The notes beneath the pieces are model-generated. The model did not search any database. It had not been told where the DNA came from and saw only the letters and a program-made list of their open reading frames with translations. This document shows positions 22,440 through 33,987 of a DNA stretch of 64,000 bases, one piece after another (within the stretch, counting starts at the first letter, position 1; each line of letters begins with the position of its first letter). A program made the translations under genes and the position numbers. The stretch comes from Puccinellia tenuiflora (lineage: Eukaryota; Streptophyta; Magnoliopsida; Poales; Poaceae): positions 434,001-498,000 of the forward strand of contig QRDG01000965.1 of assembly GCA_012064385.1 (NCBI GenBank), given 5' to 3'.

Positions 22440-24600
22440 CTTTCCTTTCCTCTAAGCAATATCATAATAGAGACCTATATTTGGCAAACTGGATGGATCG
22501 TGCATAAAGGATAAGCTTCTTATTATTTTGCTTCCTTAGGCAAACCTTCAATTACATTATGTCAAAAAGGACTAAAGGGGGGAAACAAAGCTCCAACACA
22601 TACACGCAGGTCTAGAGCCCTGCTAATTGCGGCATGAAACAACAAGAGACTAGTCTGAGTAAATGTGATTGAGACAGTACAGTGCAATTCAGTAATGAAA
22701 AACTCATCATACATGGAAGTCACTGCATTTGTTTTTTTACCGTACATTGATCTCTCAACTCGTGTGGTTCTATTATCTTCCAAAAATGGAATGAAGTAAC
22801 AAAAAAAAATAACCACATTTTCAGCTAGATGATAGAAGGTCGTTTAGCTCCCAACGCAACTATGAAAGCCATAAGCGTCGGAGAAGGGTGGCTTGAACTC
22901 TGCAATTAAATATGCTAATTTGAACATATGTGGGTGTATCATTTCTGGATCGAGCTAGTGCGAGACCGTATGACGGGTAATTTGGTCCATTCTTTTGCTC
23001 CATGTGGCACTTTGGAAACCAAGGACGGGACTCTGGCCACATAGACATTTGTACTTTTCCAATCTAGTACCCATCGGCTTCGATTCATGTGAGCGCTCTT
23101 TGGCTCACACGAGAACATAGTGACAATGCCTCGCAACACTACCATGTGCAACTTCCCATTGCCTCCCGATCCTATTACACCAATATACATTTCTGCAAAC
23201 AATTGGTACATGGATCTATGACCACAGAGAAATATAATGTGCAATCGAGCGAAGGTAAAGGAGTCTAGTGTGTGCTTGCCTACCCGCGGTGTCTCCTTGC
23301 AATCGATCATCCAACTCAATGGTTGTTCTGTAATACTGTGAACCTAGACAAATATAAATTGGAGGTAGCTCCTTGTAATCGTTTATTCAACCTGTTTTAA
23401 ATGGAGATGGTACTTGGACACATGCATGTAGTTGTAAGAATGCACTTCCGATTCAATGGTCTATTGGTACAATGCAACAATGAAACAGTTAGGTACATAG
23501 TGTCCTCTACATTACAATATTTTACATAAAAAATATACAATATTATGCTGTCTAAATTAACCCAAGGGTTTATATTAAGAAGGTATACACTACCACAGAT
23601 GCACAAAACCCGGCCAGCGACCAACACCGTGTTACATAATGAGGGCCTCTGGAGTTTACCAATAGATGAAAGCTTCCTATTGATCTCGACATTCACTTGT
23701 TTTTGCTTGCTTAGCTTCAATGCATGCACGAGCCGCACATCACTCGCATTCGATAGCCTAACGCGAGCGTTGGAGTGGAAATGGAAGGTGACAGGAAAAT
23801 GGATGCACACGATTAATGTCCTGCCCATGCTGCTAGGTCCTATCTAGGCTGCAAGATCTGAACATCTGGTAATCCACTTACAAAAGGTAGGTAGGAAATT
23901 ATTAGGCGCATCAAATGTCAAAGCTTGTGTGATCGTGAGAGGAGATTGGCTATGCTCTCTAATATATATAGGGTCGCGAGGCGTTGATTCCCTGGAGCTT
24001 TGTTAGACATTTCCATATATATACTACCACAAATGCACTCATACACCCGGCCAGTGAGCAACACCGCATCACATCATGACGACCACTGGATTTTATAAAT
24101 CGATGAAAGTACTTCCTATATATTGATCTCAACATGCACTTGTTTTGCTTGCCTACCTTCAATGCATGCACATCACTCGCATTCGCTAGCCTAACGCGTG
24201 CATGGGAGTGGGAATGGAAGGTGACAGGAAAATCGATGCAAAAGATTAATGTCCATCCCATGCCGCCAGGTACTATCTAGGCTGCATGAACAGAACACTT
24301 CGTACTTGACTGTGTCGTCCACACTGCAAGCTGATCGATGCGATCGGTGGTAAAAACCAAGCTAAAGTGTTATCTTGGTGCTTACCCGCATGAAGGTGCA
24401 TGTACAAAGCTAGTAGGTTTGATTGACTAGATACTTACTAGCTATCATTCAGAGAGAATCGTCGTGCCAGTTCAATGTTCATCGATTCAACTTGTGGTTT
24501 GCACAAGGTAATCTATACATGAACGACCTGGCGTTCCAACTCGACCAGTGTTGGATTCAACATCCAAAACACAGACTGCCCCACTTTTTCAATCTATCCG
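22440..24600. repeat. Duplicated non-coding segment, copy 1
   Basis: Shares collinear blocks with 28030-29877 plus 31925-32040. Examples: GATGGATCGTG (22491/28077), CACTACCATGTGCAACTTCC (23132/28752), TTCCGATTCAATGGTCTATT (23445/29084) and AATCTATACA..AAC (24511/31948). Inside copy 1, a block at 23590-23850 is repeated again at 23990-24290. Short open frames exist, but changes between copies show no coding bias that I can see. Confidence 0.7.
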
Positions 24601-24989
24601 CGTATGAATGTTGTTTACTCTTCAAACAATTGAAGCATATATGTAATTATTAGTGCGAGTGAGTAATTAACCTCTCTGGTCCTAGGAATTACCCCTAATC
24701 GAGCTATATGCGCCCACGATTCAACTAGTTGTTTATGATCCGCAAATTAGTTCCGGCGGTTGCAAAATGGGTTTAGCTGATCCTAAAACTTGCGACATCG
24801 GTGCAAAAGCGGTACACATGATCCTGGTGTGCACATGTGGCGTCGTTTTTTCTTTTGCAAATACATACCTATAAGTCCAAATGATTCTGGTGTGGACACG
24901 TGAACAGCGATGCCATACATGGATGGACATGAGAATCACCTATATCTTGCTGGAGCACGCTGAACCAATTAGCCAAACTAAGTACTAGT
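24601..24989. other. Spacer, nothing recognised
   Basis: No open frame, terminal repeat or RNA gene seen between the duplicated segment and the CACTA element at 24990. Confidence 0.4.
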
Positions 24990-25149
24990 CACTACAGGAA
25001 TGCCTAGCTACGCCGACCGCCACCGTCTATGCCGACGGCTTTTTATCGGGGCCGTCGGCGTAGAGGCCGAGTTGGACTGCTCAGATTAGTCGTCGGCGTA
25101 CAAGGCTACGCCGACGGCAAAGCCGTCGGCATAGATATGTTTTTTTTCT

Positions 25150-25440
25150 ATTTTTCATTTAATATGGAATAATTCATATCTTTAAATCCGCAAATCGAAA
25201 TTTAACAAATGAAATGTCTAAATCGATTAGAAAAATGAGAGGAATCCAAATATGACATCCATATCATCTTTTTCATCATGTATATAAATTTTTCAACATA
25301 TTTTTGGTACTTACTTAATAGAAAAAGTCATTTTTGGCACTTAAAAAATGGAAAATGATAATTATAATAATATTTTAAAAATTGTTTTTGGCAAATATGT
25401 TTGCCATACCAAGACACACCTATGTGTCAAATATGGACAC
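25150..25440. repeat. Left arm of a ~290-bp inverted repeat inside the CACTA
   Basis: Pairs with about 27000-27300: ATATCTTTAAATCC[G]CAAATCG versus its complement at the right, then TAGAAAAATGAGAG, ATGACATCCATATCA and the ACACACCTATGTGTC block, all in inverted order. Confidence 0.7.
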
Positions 25441-27060
25441 CTTATCACAAATTATGGCACGGGGTCCATTTTGACCATTTTTTTCAAAAAAATAAAAGAA
25501 AGTGAAAAAATACTCAAAAAGTGAAATCCTTTGGCATGGAGCCTTTTTATGTGTACTAGTTGCTAGGGAAAATGATAAACTTGAGTTTTGAAAAAATTTC
25601 CACAAAACTTATTCACAAAAAGGTCAATCATCTATAAACATGTATAAATTTCGAGTCAAATGACGTAGATATGATCATCCCCGTGCCATAGTTTGTGATA
25701 ATGTGCCCATATTTGACACATAGGTGTGTCTTGTTATGACAAACAATGTTGCAGAACTGAATTTTTTCAAATTATGTTTATAAATATCATTTTTCATTTT
25801 TTTATTGTAAAAAATGACATTTTTTGTGAAGCAAGTATGACAAGTATGGTGCAAAATGGCGCCCATGCAATTTTCACACAAAGTAGGCCATATTTTATCG
25901 ATAATCCATCAATATTAGGAATTTTCTCAGTTTCTACCTCATTTCACCTATTTAAATGACTTTATGCCTATTTTCGAAAGGAATTCAATTTTGAACTACA
26001 AGTGTGTGATAGTTTGCTCTGAAAATTTTACAAAAATCATCTTAAGATACACCAGTAGTAGTTATATCACAGAACCATCGATAGTTTTGAAAAATGAGAC
26101 CCCTTTGGATGAACAGGCACGACGACCATTTTGACCTTTTTTGAACAAAATAAAAGAATGTGAAAAAGTACTCAAAAAGTGAAATCCTTTGCCATGGACT
26201 CCTTTTATGTGTACTAGTTGCTAAGAAAAATGATAAACTGGAGTTTTGACAAAATTTCCACAAAACTTCTTTACAAAAAGGTCAATCATCTATAAAAATG
26301 TATAAGTTTCGAGTCAAATGACATAGATATGATCATCCATGTGCCATAGTTTGTGATAATGTGCCCATATTTGACAAATAGGTGTGTCTTGTTATGAAAA
26401 ACAATGTTGCTGAACTGAATTTTTTCAAATTATGTTTATAAATATCATTTTTCATTTTTTAATTGTAAAAAATGACATTTTTGTGAAGCAAGTACGACAA
26501 ATATGGTGCAAAATGGCGCCCATAAAATTTTCACACAAAGTAGGCCATATTTTATCGATAATCCATCAATATTAGGAATTTTCTCGCTTTCTACCTCATT
26601 TCGCCTATTTAAATGACTTTATGCCTATTTTTCGAAAGTAATTCAATTTTGAACTACAAGTGTGTGATAGTTTGCTCTGAAAATTTTACAAAAATCATTT
26701 TAAGATACACCAGTAGTGGTTATATCACAGAACCATCGATAGTTTTGAAAAATGAGACCCCTTTGGATGAACAGGCACGACGACCATTTTGAACAAAATA
26801 AAAGAAAGTGAAAATATACTCAAAAGGTGAAATCCTTTGGCATGGACTCCTTTTATGTGTACTAGTTGCTAGGAAAAATGATAAACCTGAGTTTTGACAA
26901 AGTTTCCAAAAAACTTCTTCATAAAAGGTCAATCATCTATAGACATGTATAAGTTTCGAGTCAAATGACCTAGATATGATCATCCCCGTGCCATAGTTTG
27001 TGATAATGTGCCCATATTTGACACATAGGTGTGTCTTGATATGGCAAACATTGTTGCCAA
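25430..27060. repeat. ~650-bp tandem repeats (CACTA internal)
   Basis: The anchor GTGCCATAGTTTGTGATAA recurs at about 25684, 26340 and 26989, spacings of 656 and 649 bp. Related repeats occur in the CACTA elements at 29878 and 33988. Confidence 0.85.
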
Positions 27061-27300
27061 AAATTACTGTTTGAAATATTTTTATAAATATCATTTTTTT
27101 TCATTTTTTAAGTGTCAAAAATGACTTTTTTTATTAAGCAAGTACCAAAAATATGTTGCAAAAAGTCATATACATGATGAAAAATATGATATGGATGTCA
27201 TATTTGGATTTCTCTCATTTTTCTAATCGATTTAGACATTTTATTTGTTAAATTTCGATTTACGGATTTAAAGATATTAATTATTCCATATTAATGTAAA
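27000..27300. repeat. Right arm of the CACTA inverted repeat
   Basis: Inverted partner of 25150-25440. Together with the shared termini it makes the element able to fold back over long distances. Confidence 0.7.
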
Positions 27301-27495
27301 AAGGAGAAAATAAAGTAAAATAATTTATTGTTATTTATTCAAAAAATGTTATTACATAATCATTGTTACTTATTCAAATAAATTTTCAAAATTTAAACAA
27401 TAAAAAGTGTAACATAATGACCCATGGGTTAATATGGTTGATAGGATACTAATATCAGTAAGTTCTAACATCTCATCTGGAAGCTAATTCTGAAG

Positions 27496-27562
27496 GAACT
27501 CAAAAGTTAAGTGTGCTTGGGCTGCAGCAATTTGAAGATGGGTGACCGAACGGAAAGTTTGA
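27496..27562 (+). other. 5S-rRNA-like segment (boxes A and C) inside a CACTA element
   Basis: Contains GAACTC, then AAGTTAAGTGTGCTTGGGC (27504-27522), a 14-base spacer and GATGGGTGACC (27537-27547), then CGGAAAGT. Plant 5S rRNA has the same three blocks with the same 14-base spacer. Only the 3' half of a 5S gene is recognisable; the 5' half is not. It is not a functional 5S gene, but it keeps the internal promoter elements. It could derive from a 5S gene or from a 5S-bearing retroelement such as a Cassandra TRIM or a SINE3-like element. Confidence 0.7.
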
Positions 27563-28029
27563 TTAAGGTAAGTACTTTGACATGAGATTAAGTGTGTGGC
27601 TAAGTGGGAAATTCGAAATTTGAAAAAAATGTTGGAAAATTCGAAATTTGAAAAAAAATATTGGAACAAATAATTTGAAAAAAAAAGTTGAAAAATTTTA
27701 ATTTTTATTTTAAATTTTTTTTTTAAATAAAATTTTGGAAAACAAAATGCCGACGGAATCTACGCCGACGGCCTTGCTTTATGCCGACGGCAAAAAGCCC
27801 TATGCCTACGGGGCAATACGCCGACGGCCATACACCGATGGCTGCCATCGGCACAACCTATGCCGACGACAAATTAGCCTGTGCCCCGTTCCTGTAGTGA
27901 GTTAATGTCTCCTACAAGCTGCTTTAAACTTTTAGCTAAGGATCAGCGAAAGTAAAAGTCACTAGAACTTTGGTTTTGCTCTTATGTATATCAATGCAAG
28001 AGTCATCCTTATTCACCGAAGTTTTTTTG

Positions 28030-29877
28030 TTAGACTCGCAGAAAAATCATAATACAGAGCTTACATTTAACACTAGATGGATCGTGGATAAAAGACAACT
28101 TCGTTATTGTTTTGATCCTTAAGGAAACCATCAATAACATTATGTAAAAAAATGAGGGAAAACGAAGATCGAACGCTTAATGCATGCATAGCTTACCATT
28201 GAGAGTGTCGCGCGTTGAGACACAATGCTATTCATTAACAAAAAAACATCATCTATGTAGTACGTATAGTAAGTCCATTTATACATTTTATACCGTACAT
28301 CGATCTCTCAGTGTGTGGTTTCATTATCTTTGAAAAAAGGAAAGTAGTGAAATAAAGAAATTAACAACATTTTAGCGGGATGGCTGTGGGTTTTGCTCCC
28401 AACGCAACTAAAAAACCATAAGCTAACAAGACGGGTGGATCCAACTCTACAAATTATCCGGTAATTTGAACATAAGTGGATGTATCATTTCTGGCACGAG
28501 GTAGTGCAGAATGACAGGTTTGGTACAATCTTTTGCCCCACGTGGAACTTAAGGATACCAAAAAACGGGAGGCTGGACACATAAACATATGTACTTATTG
28601 CAGGTTAGTACCGATCAACTGTGCACTCTAGTTGCATCCTAAATTCCTAATCCAATGCAGATAGCCATTGAGCGCTATAAGGTTCTTACAGACACGAAAT
28701 GAGGTGAGCGCTCCTTGGCTCACATGGGACCATAGTGACAATGCATCGCAGCACTACCATGTGCAACTTCCCGTTGCCTCCAGATCCTATTTCACCAATA
28801 TATATTTCTGCGAAAGATGATAGTTGGAAGATGATCCATGACAACACTGAGAAATATAGTTTCCAATCGAGCAAAGCTAAAGGAGTCTAGTGTGTGCTTG
28901 CGTACTCGATTTAAATGGAGGTGTGTCCTTGCGATCACTCGTCCAACTCAATGGTTGTTCTGCAAAACCATGAACCTAGACAAAATATAAATGGAGGTGG
29001 CTCCTTGCAATCGTTTATTCAACACAGTTATTAAATGGAGATGGTACGTGGACACATGCATGTAGTTGTAGGGAATGCACTTCCGATTCAATGGTCTATT
29101 GGTACAATGCAACGAAAACAGTTGGCTAGATTGTGTCCTCTAAATTACAATATTTATACATTAAAATATACAAAATTGTGGTGTCTAAATTATCTCAAGG
29201 GTTTCTATTAAGAAGGTTATGCAGAATACATGGTATCCATGGGAAACTAGCTACCAATGATCTTTCTTGAAAGAAAGGGTATGCGTATGATTCATTGGTT
29301 CTCTATGCCCATATAGACAGGTTTCAAAAATAGGATTATGGCGTTCGGTAACACCAAACAACAAATTGATGAGATAAACGCCACACAAGTATCTCAATCA
29401 CAACTACTATTATAAGCTCTGCATATTATCTAACGAAGACGATGTACTACAAAAGGTGGGTACAGAAATTAATTCAGGTGCATTCAACGTCAAATCTCGT
29501 CCAAGGAGCTTCTCTATACTCTCGGCATATATATTACTGCATATGCGCGCGCAGTGATAGACTTTAGTTCCTACTGATCTCAGCGTTCACTATTTTGCTT
29601 GGCATTCACTAGACTACTTGTCAAGTAATATGTGTGTGTGGGATTTGGAAGGTGACAGGAAACTGGATGCACAAAACTTGTGACCAGACCAGGTTTCTTG
29701 GTACTGTGTAGGTTGGCCCTAGCTGTATCTGAGGGAGAGAGACCACTTCCCGAAGACTAGCAAGCTGATTCATTCAATCCGTTATACAAACAAAGATCGA
29801 TTGAAATCTAGTTGCTTACTAGCCGGAAGGAATCGACGTAGTTCCTGTTCCTAATTTATAGCTTCCACTTTCAAGTG
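28030..29877. repeat. Duplicated non-coding segment, copy 2
   Basis: Collinear with 22440-24430 (see copy 1). It is interrupted by the CACTA element at 29878-31921 and resumes at 31925. Divergence between copies is substantial, so the duplication is old relative to the CACTA insertion. Confidence 0.7.
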
Positions 29878-30277
29878 CACTACAGGAATGGACGGCTATG
29901 CCGACGGCCTTTTGCCGTCGGCACAGGCCAATTTGCCGTCGGCATAGCTTGTGCCGACGGCGGCCGTCGGCGTCCGTCGGCGTATGGGCGTCGGCGTATT
30001 GCCTCGTAGGCATAGGGTCTTTTGCCGTCGGCGTAGAGAAAGACCGTCGGCGTAGGCTATGCCGATGGTTCCGTCGGCATTTTGTTTTCCAAAATTATTT
30101 TTCTAAAAAAATTTAAAAATAAAAATTAAATTTTTTTTAACTTTTTTTTCAAATTATTTGTTCTAAGTTTTTTTTTTCAAATTTCGAATTTTCCAAAAAA
30201 AAAAATCAAATTTCGAATTTCCCACTTAGCCACACACTTAATCTCAATCTCAGGTCAAAGTACTTACCTTTGTCAAA

Positions 30278-30344
30278 CTTCCCGTTCGGTCATCCATCCT
30301 CAGATTGCTCCAGCCCAAGCACGCTTAACTTTTGAGTTACTTCC
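30278..30344 (-). other. 5S-rRNA-like segment in the second CACTA copy
   Basis: On the minus strand AAGTTAAGCGTGCTTGGGC (complement of 30313-30331) is followed by a 14-base spacer and GATGGATGACC (complement of 30288-30298), then CGGGAAGT. Box A is an exact match to the plant 5S block. This copy is closer to 5S than the one at 27496. Confidence 0.72.
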
Positions 30345-30539
30345 AAATTAGCTTCCAGATGAGATGTTAGAACTTACTGATATTAGTATCCTATCAACCA
30401 TATTAACCTATGGGTCATGATGTTACAATTTTTATTATTTAAATTTTGAAAATTTATTTGAATAAGTAACAATAATTATGTAATAATATTTTTTGAATAA
30501 ATAACAATAAAATCCTTTTTACTTAATATGGAATAATTA

Positions 30540-31720
30540 ATATCTTTATATGATCATATCTACGTCATTTGACTCGAAACTTATACATAGTTATAGATAA
30601 TTGACCTCTTTGTGAAGATTTTTTTTGGTAACTTTGTCAAAACTCAGTTTTATCATTTTTCCTAACAACTAGTACACATAAAAGGAGTCCATGCCAAAGG
30701 ATTTAATTTATTGAGTATTTTTTCACTTTCTTTTATTTTGTTCAAAAAACGGTCAAAATAGTCGTCGTGCCTGTTCATCCAAAGGGGTCTCATTTTTGAA
30801 AACTATCAATGGTTATGTGATATAACCACTACTGGTGTATCTTAAAATGTTTTTTGTAAAATTTTCAGAGCAAACTATCACACACTTGTAGTTCAAAATT
30901 GAATTAATTTCGAAAAATAGGCATAAAGTCATTTAAATAGGCGAAATGAGGTAGAAACCGAGAAAATTACTAATATTTTTGGATTATCAATAAAATATGG
31001 CCTACTTTGTGTGAAAATTGTATATGTGCCATTTTGCACCATATTTGTCGTACTTGCTTCACAAAAAATGTCATTTTTTACAATAAAAAAATAAAAAATG
31101 ATATTTATAAACATAATTTGAAAAAAATTAGTTCTGCAACATTGTTTGTCATAACAAGACACACCTATGTGTCAAATATGGATGCATTATCACAAACTAT
31201 GACACGAGGATGATCATATCTACGTCATTTGACTCGAAACTTACACATGTTATAGATTATTGACCTTTTTGTGAAAAAGTTTTTGGTAACTTTGTCAAAA
31301 CTCAGGTTTATCATTTTTCCTAGCAACTAGTACACATAAAAGGAGTCCATGCCAAAGGATTTCACTTTTTGAGTATTTTTCCACTTTCTTTTATTTTTTT
31401 GAAAAAACTGTCAAAATGGACCCCGTGCCATGATTTGTGATAAAGTGTCCATTTTTGACACATAGGTGTGTCTTGGTATGACAAACATTGTTGCCAAAAA
31501 CAATTTTTAAAATATTATTATAAATATCATTTTCTATTTTTTAAGTGCCAAAAGTGATTTTTTTTATTAAGCAAGTACCACAAATATGTTGCAAAAAGTC
31601 ATATACATGATCAAAAAGATGATATGGATGTCATATTTGGATTCCTCTCATTTTTCTAATCTATTTAGACACTTTATTTGTTAAATTTCGATTTATAGAT
31701 TTAAAGATATGAATTATTTC
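30540..31720. repeat. ~650-bp repeat copies in the second CACTA
   Basis: The TCATTTGACTCGAAACTTA block occurs twice (30567 and 31223, 656 bp apart), as does the AAAGGAGTCCATGCCAAAGG block (30678 and 31337). The sequence matches the repeats at 25430-27060 in inverted orientation. Confidence 0.75.
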
Positions 31721-31924
31721 ATATTAAACGGAAAACAGAAAAAAAATCAAAGCTCCGTCAGCATAGACCTGTGAACCTATGCTGACGGCTTTGCCGACGG
31801 CAGAACCTACGCCGACGGCCGTGTCGACGGGCAGGCCTCGTCGGAGCCTATGCCAACGGCCCCGATAAAAAGCCGTCGGCATAGGGTGTGGCCGTCGGTA
31901 TAGAAGTTCATTCCTGTAGTGGTG

Positions 31925-32040
31925 GTGTACAATCACCTGTATATGGGAATCTATACACCAACAACCTCCCGGCGATCCAACTCGGTCGGTGTAGGGAATC
32001 AACACCCAACATGACGACGTACATATGTTCTACGGTCACT
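31925..32040. repeat. Continuation of duplicated segment copy 2
   Basis: The GGAATCTATACA, ATCCAACTCGGTCGGTGT and ATCAACACCCAACAT blocks align with 24508-24565 of copy 1. This shows the CACTA at 29878 inserted into copy 2 after the duplication. Confidence 0.6.
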
Positions 32041-32093
32041 GTTGTTTGTGTTTTTTTATTTTTGCTACATAGATGATGTGGTCACATGAAGGG

Positions 32094-33158
32094 GAGTAAA
32101 ATTCATCGGTGCTCATCAAACTTGAGTCCATTACTCGCCGTGGTCACCGTACATCATTATACGCAAGTTACGGTCCTCAAATACGCATGAAGGCTCATCT
32201 AGGTCACTGGTAGGCGGTATATAGGTATGTATTTTGCTGACAAGGCAAGGGTTGACCGGTCTCTACCAGTGCGTTTCTTATAAAAAGATCCCTGGACTAA
32301 AAAAGGCAGCAAATCAATCACGTAGCGGATGCCTAGAGCTAGCAAACAGGAGAGTGTCACGTGGCAGCACGTGAGTGGTGAGGATTGATGAGGTAAGTGG
32401 ATGGATTGGGGCAGCGATGGGTTGTGCGGTGGTGCACTGCCGCTGCCGTCGCGCACGCGCATGGGCTTGGAGGAAGCACGGAGGCGGCGTCGCGGTGCTC
32501 GACCCGGGGAAGGCCAGCGGCGAGATGCAGCTCTGCTCCCTTTCGTCTCTGACCGGAGGAGGAGGGATCCGGTGACGTACGCCTGGAGGCAGTGGAGGTC
32601 GCGGACAAGCTCCCGGCCTCGTCGCTTGCGGCCGTCATGCAGAGATATGGTGAAGCGCCACGCCCACGCAATCGACGAAGAACTCCTGCAGCGCGGTTGA
32701 GGAGATCTAAGCGGCAACAGCCGGTGCCAGAGTTCGGGAAGACGAAGCCGCGATACAACGCGACGTGTGTCTCAGATTGACGCTACTCTCCTGTTCCTAT
32801 TGTGCTGGCGCTTAAGATGGCGTGCTGGCGGCACAGGAGGCACGCCTGAAGCAGGAGCCAGGAGGTCGCGAGGCGAGAGAAGGGGCGGGTGGCACGTGGA
32901 AGGACCAGCGGGGACCAAGGCCTCTTTGTAAATTTTATAGTTTAGTCCTTTGCATTTATTATTATTTGAACATGATCCCTCTGGCTGACAGAAGAGGCAT
33001 CCCACTTGCCATGTCAGCAAAATACGTATCTCTACCTCCTGTCAGTGACCTAGATGAGCCTCAATACGTATTTGGTGACCGTAACTTGCGTATAGTGATG
33101 TACGGTGACCACGGCGAATAATGGACTCAAGTTCGATGACCACCGATGGATTTTACTC
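32094..33158. mobile_element. TIR element (Mutator-like, possibly Pack-MULE), 1065 bp
   Basis: About 155 bp at each end are inverted repeats with scattered mismatches, starting GAGTAAAAT[T/C]CATCGGTG. Shared blocks include ACTTGAGTCCATTA, CGCCGTGGTCACCGTACATC and GGCTCATCTAGGTCACTG. Long TIRs with a starting G and a GC-rich gene-like interior suggest a Mutator-like element carrying captured host DNA. The only exact flanking repeat is the 5-bp AAGGG (32089-32093 and 33159-33163), shorter than the 8-11 bp expected of MULEs, so the superfamily is uncertain. Confidence 0.7.
32365..32800 (+). other. GC-rich gene-like interior of the TIR element
   Basis: A GC-rich block, open on both strands for 60-170 codons, bounded by AT-rich TIR-proximal DNA. 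Segments such as VEVADKLPASSLAAVMQRYG on the plus strand look protein-like, but I recognise no family. Probably a captured exon fragment. Confidence 0.4.
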
Positions 33159-33163
33159 AAGGG

Positions 33164-33987
33164 AGGCGGACAAGAAAGCGAGGAAGGGAGACAACAAAGA
33201 AGAGGAGGAAAAGAAGCGGCGTTGCGAGCTTGCGACCGACCGGCTTCAACCACGGCTGCTCTGCCTGACACGGTGACCGACTTCAGCACCTTCTTGACTT
33301 CTTCTGTGCGAGGAATGCAACCCCACTACGTCCCAGACACCTCCGGCTATGCTATTTTCTTTCATGAACATGGACATGATGTGATGCCCAATTTCCTGAA
33401 ATGCCGGCCTGTTCTTGTGCAATCCGCTAAAGCGCTGTTGTAGCTATCTTAGCTGCTGAAAATGGCCGCCACTACATGCATTATCCCGCCATTTAAAACT
33501 TTGGCTACACATAGAAGTAAGTTTAATTAATAATGGAGCAGATAGTGTCAATGTGTGGTAACCATACATGCCTATGGAGACACAAGGATCTCATGGGCAT
33601 GGATGAACTCAAAAGAAATTGAAATAAAATATTCATGTTATCGATTTACAATTATTTCTTGTTTACCATGTTTGCAATAGCCTATTGACAATTAACTTTC
33701 GAATGATAGGGTTAATAAATATTCCCTGATGGACCGGAAGGAAGGATGGCCATAGACAAGAGCCGGCATGACCTTCTAGGATGGGTCTGGAAGAGGGAGC
33801 TTGGTAGCCCCTGACTACATTGGAAGAGGCGCTGTATTGTGCAAGAAAAAGAGGGAGGATGCGCGGAAGACAGCCCGGATCTTGCTGAGGGGGAGGCGGA
33901 GGTGGCCGGAGGATTGAGATTGTGGCGGCGGCTATTACACATTTGTATCATTGAATTAAGAGCTAGCGGAAAACTCTGTTCCTGAAC
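33164..33987 (+). other. Possible gene fragment and spacer
   Basis: A plus-strand frame ending at 33443 contains PDTVTDFSTFLTSSVRGMQP and HYVPDTSGYAIFFHEHGHDV-type sequence, which is not low-complexity. It starts inside the TIR of the neighbouring element, so the apparent start is artificial. No family is recognised. The rest to 33987 shows nothing definite. Confidence 0.3.

Larger units (their letters stand above)
24990..27899 (+). mobile_element. Non-autonomous CACTA, 2910 bp, TSD AGT
   Basis: Starts CACTACAGGAA and ends with its complement TTCCTGTAGTG; AGT flanks both sides (24987-24989 and 27900-27902). Subterminal regions carry many GCCGACGGC/GCCGTCGGC copies. There is no transposase. 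The interior consists of ~650-bp tandem repeats, a long inverted repeat and, near the right end, a 5S-rRNA-like segment. It inserted next to copy 1 of the duplicated segment. Confidence 0.92.
29878..31921 (-). mobile_element. Non-autonomous CACTA, 2044 bp, TSD GTG
   Basis: TIR CACTACAGGAAT at both ends, flanked by GTG (29875-29877 and 31922-31924). Subterminal GCCGTCGGC repeats and internal blocks match the element at 24990 in inverted orientation, so both belong to one family. It too carries the 5S-like segment and part of the ~650-bp repeats, and no transposase. Confidence 0.92.

Noticed and set aside
22860..23319. Conserved minus-strand peptide GSGGNGKLHMVVLR in both copies of the duplicated segment
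   Set aside because: The frame is short, lacks splice or start signals, and changes between copies are not biased to silent sites.
27496..27562. A functional 5S rRNA gene
   Set aside because: Only the box A to box C half matches; the 5' half and the 3' end are not recognisable, so it is annotated as 5S-derived only.
33105..33443. A 112-codon plus-strand gene
   Set aside because: Its start lies inside the inverted repeat of a transposon and no family is recognised. Kept only as a possible gene fragment.
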